Origin: an uncultured Gammaproteobacteria bacterium
GTDB lineage: Bacteria > Pseudomonadota > Gammaproteobacteria > Pseudomonadales > Azotimanducaceae_A
Length of the DNA stretch: 9,801 nucleotides
Direction: 5' to 3'
Assembly: GCA_913041025.1 (NCBI GenBank)
Contig: CAJWGQ010000105.1
Span: 1 to 9,801 of the forward strand
Shown: piece by piece, positions 7,059-9,801 of the stretch
How positions within the stretch are numbered: the first letter of the stretch is position 1
Layout of the letters: every line of letters begins with the position of its first letter
Made by a program: the position numbers and the translations under genes
The notes under the pieces: generated by a model
Told to the model about the DNA's origin: nothing
Database searches by the model: none
Seen by the model: the letters and a program-made list of their open reading frames with translations, nothing else

Positions 7059-7938
7059 TACCGAAGCTCCAGAACAGATGAATGATGATGGAAGGTGGTC
7101 GCTTTGGCGAGACGCTCTACGTCGACTATACAAAAACAAACCTGCCACCATCTCAGCATTTCTACTTGGTTTGATGGTGCTTGGGGCTTTAATGACGCCA
7201 TTGATTGCTCCATACGATTATGAAGTTCAAAACCTAGATTTAGGTGCTACTCCTCCATCGGCAGCGCATTGGTTAGGAACGGATATTTTTGGAAGGGACT
7301 TACTGACGCAAATTCTCTATGGCGGTCGTATTTCACTTGCTGTTGGGTTTGTGGCTACGGCGGTTGCCCTAGTAATAGGGGTGTCCTGGGGGGCAATCGC
7401 AGGTTATTTTGGTGGAAGAATTGATTCAATCATGATGCGTTTTGTAGACATTGTTTATGCTCTACCCTTCATGATTTTTATCATCTTGCTGATGGTGGTA
7501 TTTGGACGAAATATCGTTTTGCTATTCGTGGCTATTGGCGCGGTGGAATGGCTCACTATGGCCCGTATCATGCGGACGCAGGTTCAGAATCTTAAACAGC
7601 AGGAATTTGTAGAAGCAGCTGTGTCACTGGGTCTCTCACCATCTTCGATTATTTTTAAACACATACTTCCAAATGCAATTGGCCCAATTATTGTTTACAC
7701 AACCTTAACCATTCCAAGCGTTATGCTCCTAGAAGCCTTTCTGAGTTTCTTGGGCTTAGGTATACAGCCTCCGCAAACCTCCTGGGGGCTTCTAATCAGT
7801 TATGGATCGGAAACGATGGAAGAATATCCTTGGCTACTAATTTTTCCAGGTCTTGCATTAACGATTACTCTTTTCTCTTTGAATTTCTTGGGTGATGGTC
7901 TTCGAGATGCCCTGGATGTCCGTAACGCAAAAGAATAA
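7051..7938 (+). CDS. oppC: Oligopeptide ABC transporter permease OppC
   Basis: This is the second channel subunit, partnering OppB. At 295 residues it is close to the usual OppC length of about 300. A cytoplasmic N-terminus with SLWRDALRRLYKNKPA (17-32) precedes the first membrane helix at about 33-53. GTDIFGRDLLTQILYGGRISL (split here by the family as GTD-x-x-GRD and GGRISL, near 76-96) is characteristic of OppC/DppC. More helices lie near 98-120, 137-165, 210-235 and 262-282. The EAA loop is at about 185-208 (EFVEAAVSLGLSP...). The C-terminus FLGDGLRDALD is typical of OppC. The ATG lies inside the 3' end of oppB with an 8-base overlap. The stop is 4 bases before the preferred start of the ATPase gene. 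Confidence 0.93.
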   Translation: MSSTEAPEQMNDDGRWSLWRDALRRLYKNKPATISAFLLGLMVLGALMTPLIAPYDYEVQNLDLGATPPSAAHWLGTDIFGRDLLTQILYGGRISLAVGFVATAVALVIGVSWGAIAGYFGGRIDSIMMRFVDIVYALPFMIFIILLMVVFGRNIVLLFVAIGAVEWLTMARIMRTQVQNLKQQEFVEAAVSLGLSPSSIIFKHILPNAIGPIIVYTTLTIPSVMLLEAFLSFLGLGIQPPQTSWGLLISYGSETMEEYPWLLIFPGLALTITLFSLNFLGDGLRDALDVRNAKE

Positions 7939-7942
7939 TTAT

Positions 7943-9529
7943 ATGGCACTTCTCGACGTCAAAAATCTAAAGGTGAGCTTTTCAGGTAAAGGTGAGGTGC
8001 ACGTCGCCGCAGAGAACGTGAGCTTTTGCGTTAACTCAAATTCAATCACTGCAATCATAGGGGAGAGTGGATCAGGAAAATCAGTAACTTGCTATGCGAT
8101 TTTAGGTTTGCTTCCAAAACCTGCCGGGCAACTCGATAGTGGCGAAGCTAAATTCCTAGGAAGGGATCTTTTGGCCATGCCGGAAAGCGATTTGCAGAAA
8201 ATTAGAGGTTCAGAGATAGCAATGATTTTTCAGGACCCTATGACCTGCCTAAATCCATATATGCGCATAGGTAAGCAGTTGATGGAGCCTCTCCTCATAC
8301 ATGCCAAAACTAACGCTCGGATAGCCAAGATCCAGGCGATAGAAATACTCGATGAAGTAGGAATTAAGAATCCGTCTCAAGCAATGGAAGCTTACCCTTT
8401 TGAGTTGTCGGGAGGAATGAGACAACGTGTTATGATCGCAATGGCATTGATAAATAGCCCCAAGCTTCTGATAGCAGATGAACCTACCACTGCTTTAGAC
8501 GTGACTATACAGGCTCAGATTCTCGCTCTCATAAAGTCATTGCAGAGAAAAAGAGACATTGGTGTCCTTCTGGTGAGTCACGACCTTGCGGTGGTGGCAG
8601 ATATCGCTGATGAGATAGTAGTGATGCAGAATGGCCAAATTGTTGAAAGTGGAGAGCCAAATTCCATATTCAATAATCCCAAACACAACTACACAAAGAA
8701 ATTAATCAACGCCATTCCAAAGGGTAAATCTGATACTTTAATTCAGAGTCGTGAGACTCTAGTGGAGATTAAAAATCTCAAAACCTGGTTTTATCGTGAA
8801 AGCAATCAAGAACCCATTCGAGCAGTAGATGATGTGTCTCTTAGAATTGAAAAAGGAGAAGTTCTTGGACTGGTCGGGGAATCGGGAAGCGGTAAGTCGA
8901 CTCTAGGACGCTCGATTTTGCGTTTGACTGCGATTACTGGAGGAAAAGTTCTATTTGACGGAACTGATCTATCTAAGTTGAAAAAGAATGATCTCAAGGT
9001 TTTCCGTAAGCGTATGCAAATGATCTTTCAAGATCCTTATGCCTCATTAAACCCGAGAATGACGGTCTTCGATATTCTTGCGGAACCGTTGTTATTGCAT
9101 GGAACTGTTGAAAAACGAGATCTTGCTCGTTCAGTGAAAAGATTGATGGAAGATGTTGGATTAAAATGGGCTTTTGCTAAGAAATATCCGCATGAGTTCT
9201 CGGGAGGACAAAGACAAAGAGTAGCAATAGGGAGGGCCTTGGCTACAAAACCGGAATTTATAGTTGCCGATGAGCCGGTTTCGGCATTAGATGTGACTAT
9301 ACAAGCCCAAATACTTGATCTATTGAAAGCACTCAAAGACGAACATAATCTCACGATGCTTTTTGTATCACACGACTTAGCAGTCGTTAGGCAGATTGCC
9401 GATAGGGTCGCAGTTCTCTATCAAGGAGAGATCGTTGAAAAAGGACAAACACACGAAGTGTTCGAACAGCCTAAAGAAGAATATACCAGAGAATTAATCG
9501 CATCTATTCCCGGGAAACTATTGTATTAG
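7943..9529 (+). CDS. oppDF: Fused OppD-OppF double ABC ATPase of the oligopeptide importer
   Basis: One polypeptide carries both nucleotide-binding domains that power the OppB/OppC channel. Counted from ATG 7943 (528 residues), domain 1 has Walker A GESGSGKS at 40-47, Q-loop Gln97, signature LSGGM at 155-159, Walker B ending at E180 and H-loop His213. Domain 2 has Walker A GESGSGKST at 312-320, Gln363, FSGGQ at 419-423, Walker B ending at E444 and His477. Both sites look catalytically complete. The layout and length match fused ATPases such as YejF. The OppD/OppF-type C-terminal extension with a cysteine cluster is missing after both domains. Domain 1 passes directly through a linker (about 256-272) into domain 2. 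I chose ATG 7943 because MALLDVKNLKVSF begins the domain normally and lies 4 bases after the oppC stop. An ATG at 7892 in frame would overlap oppC by 47 bases and add 17 residues unlike the family. Confidence 0.93.
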   Translation: MALLDVKNLKVSFSGKGEVHVAAENVSFCVNSNSITAIIGESGSGKSVTCYAILGLLPKPAGQLDSGEAKFLGRDLLAMPESDLQKIRGSEIAMIFQDPMTCLNPYMRIGKQLMEPLLIHAKTNARIAKIQAIEILDEVGIKNPSQAMEAYPFELSGGMRQRVMIAMALINSPKLLIADEPTTALDVTIQAQILALIKSLQRKRDIGVLLVSHDLAVVADIADEIVVMQNGQIVESGEPNSIFNNPKHNYTKKLINAIPKGKSDTLIQSRETLVEIKNLKTWFYRESNQEPIRAVDDVSLRIEKGEVLGLVGESGSGKSTLGRSILRLTAITGGKVLFDGTDLSKLKKNDLKVFRKRMQMIFQDPYASLNPRMTVFDILAEPLLLHGTVEKRDLARSVKRLMEDVGLKWAFAKKYPHEFSGGQRQRVAIGRALATKPEFIVADEPVSALDVTIQAQILDLLKALKDEHNLTMLFVSHDLAVVRQIADRVAVLYQGEIVEKGQTHEVFEQPKEEYTRELIASIPGKLLY

Positions 9530-9586
9530 TAGAGTATCCAGAACTTCGGCGATGATCAGACCAACGCCATCTTCACCTCGCCTGAA
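9530..9586. other. Short gap between convergent oppDF and CoxE-like gene
   Basis: These 57 bases lie between two convergent stop codons. A terminator for each gene would be expected here, but I see only weak inverted repeats of 4-5 bp (for example GGCGA near 9548 with TCGCC near 9578) and no T-run. Termination of the opp operon is therefore not explained by the visible sequence and may be Rho-dependent or extend into the neighbouring gene. Confidence 0.4.
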
Positions 9587-9801
9587 TCAGTTGCTCTGTT
9601 TGAGCAAATTACCTACAACGCGCTCCAGATGCATCAATGAATTGCACTCCTCTGTTTGATGCGAATACGCCATGTATTTGCGCATTTCTGAATCCCCTGT
9701 CGACCAGGAAATTCTGGATTCTGGATTCAACCAAATTAAGCGTTTACAGCGATCGTACATTTCTTTTAGAACTTCTCCATGGGCTTCACCATAATTATTT
9801 C
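9587..9801 (-). CDS. CoxE-like VWA-domain protein, C-terminal part only
   Basis: The minus strand is open from the right edge to a TGA stop (plus-strand TCA at 9587-9589), giving 70 C-terminal residues. The start lies beyond the window. The segment contains RCKRLIWLNPESR followed by STGDSEMRKYMAY and LMHLERVVGNLL. This matches the end of VWA proteins of the CoxE-like family, which read roughly RRLIWLNPEPR...W.TGDSEM..Y...C...L..LE. CoxE-like proteins usually work with a MoxR-type AAA+ ATPase, in CO dehydrogenase maturation and in other metal-cofactor or chaperone roles (family knowledge). The VWA core and any MIDAS residues are outside the window. A 7-base tandem repeat (ATTCTGG twice, 9711-9724) lies in the codons for NPESR. 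The gene is convergent with oppDF. The family call rests on this C-terminal signature alone. Confidence 0.75.
   Translation of the reverse strand, partial: NNYGEAHGEVLKEMYDRCKRLIWLNPESRISWSTGDSEMRKYMAYSHQTEECNSLMHLERVVGNLLKQSN

Noticed and set aside
7892..7942. Upstream ATG (7892) for oppDF
   Set aside because: It overlaps oppC by 47 bases and adds residues that look like an out-of-frame read of the oppC end. ATG 7943 begins the normal ATPase N-terminus.
9533..9637. Plus-strand open stretch after oppDF (NFGDDQTNAIFTSPES...) as a gene remnant
   Set aside because: It has no start, matches no family I recognise, and largely overlaps the minus-strand CoxE-like coding region, which explains the sequence better.
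9711..9728. Tandem ATTCTGG repeat
   Set aside because: Only two copies plus a partial, lying within the CoxE-like coding sequence and keeping its frame; not a repeat array.

Overview
The window (9801 bases, moderate GC) looks like chromosomal DNA of a Gram-negative proteobacterium. My best guess is a marine-type gammaproteobacterium. The reasons are a CobS/CobT pair of the aerobic cobaltochelatase family, an OppA-type lipoprotein with OppB/OppC closely resembling the enterobacterial proteins, and an RRM cold-shock-type RNA-binding protein. CobST is also common in Alphaproteobacteria, so the class is inferred. I see no rRNA, tRNA, insertion sequence, CRISPR array, phage gene or attachment site.

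Left part (1-2794): cobS, cut at its 5' end by the window edge, and cobT lie on the + strand 11 bases apart. They encode a MoxR-like AAA+ ATPase and its von Willebrand A (VWA) partner with a MIDAS metal site. A perfect 17-bp inverted repeat covers the cobT stop codon and separates it from a convergent small gene.

Middle part (2806-4430): a small antibiotic-biosynthesis-monooxygenase (ABM) fold gene on the - strand is divergent from a NUDIX hydrolase gene (GTG start). Next comes a short RNA-binding protein gene (one RRM plus a Gly/Arg tail). It has a roughly 200-base upstream region in which I find a plausible promoter and a foldable three-way-junction leader ending just before the Shine-Dalgarno sequence. 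A long hairpin follows this gene.

Right part (4430-9529): a complete oligopeptide importer operon on the + strand, in the order oppA (lipoprotein receptor), oppB and oppC (permeases), and a fused oppD-oppF double ATPase. Genes are 4 to 7 bases apart or overlap by 8 bases, so they are almost certainly co-transcribed. The receptor would deliver peptides to the OppB/OppC channel, powered by the two ATPase domains of the fused protein. The fused ATPase lacks the C-terminal extension with Fe-S cysteines seen in stand-alone OppD/OppF proteins.

Right edge (9587-9801, - strand): the last 70 codons of a CoxE-like VWA-domain protein, convergent with the opp operon. The window therefore begins with an AAA+/VWA module and ends in part of what is probably another one. 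I did not find a clearly new multi-gene system. The observations most worth checking are the structured leader of the RRM gene, the two long hairpins, the cobST pair without visible cobalamin genes, and the trimmed OppDF fusion.
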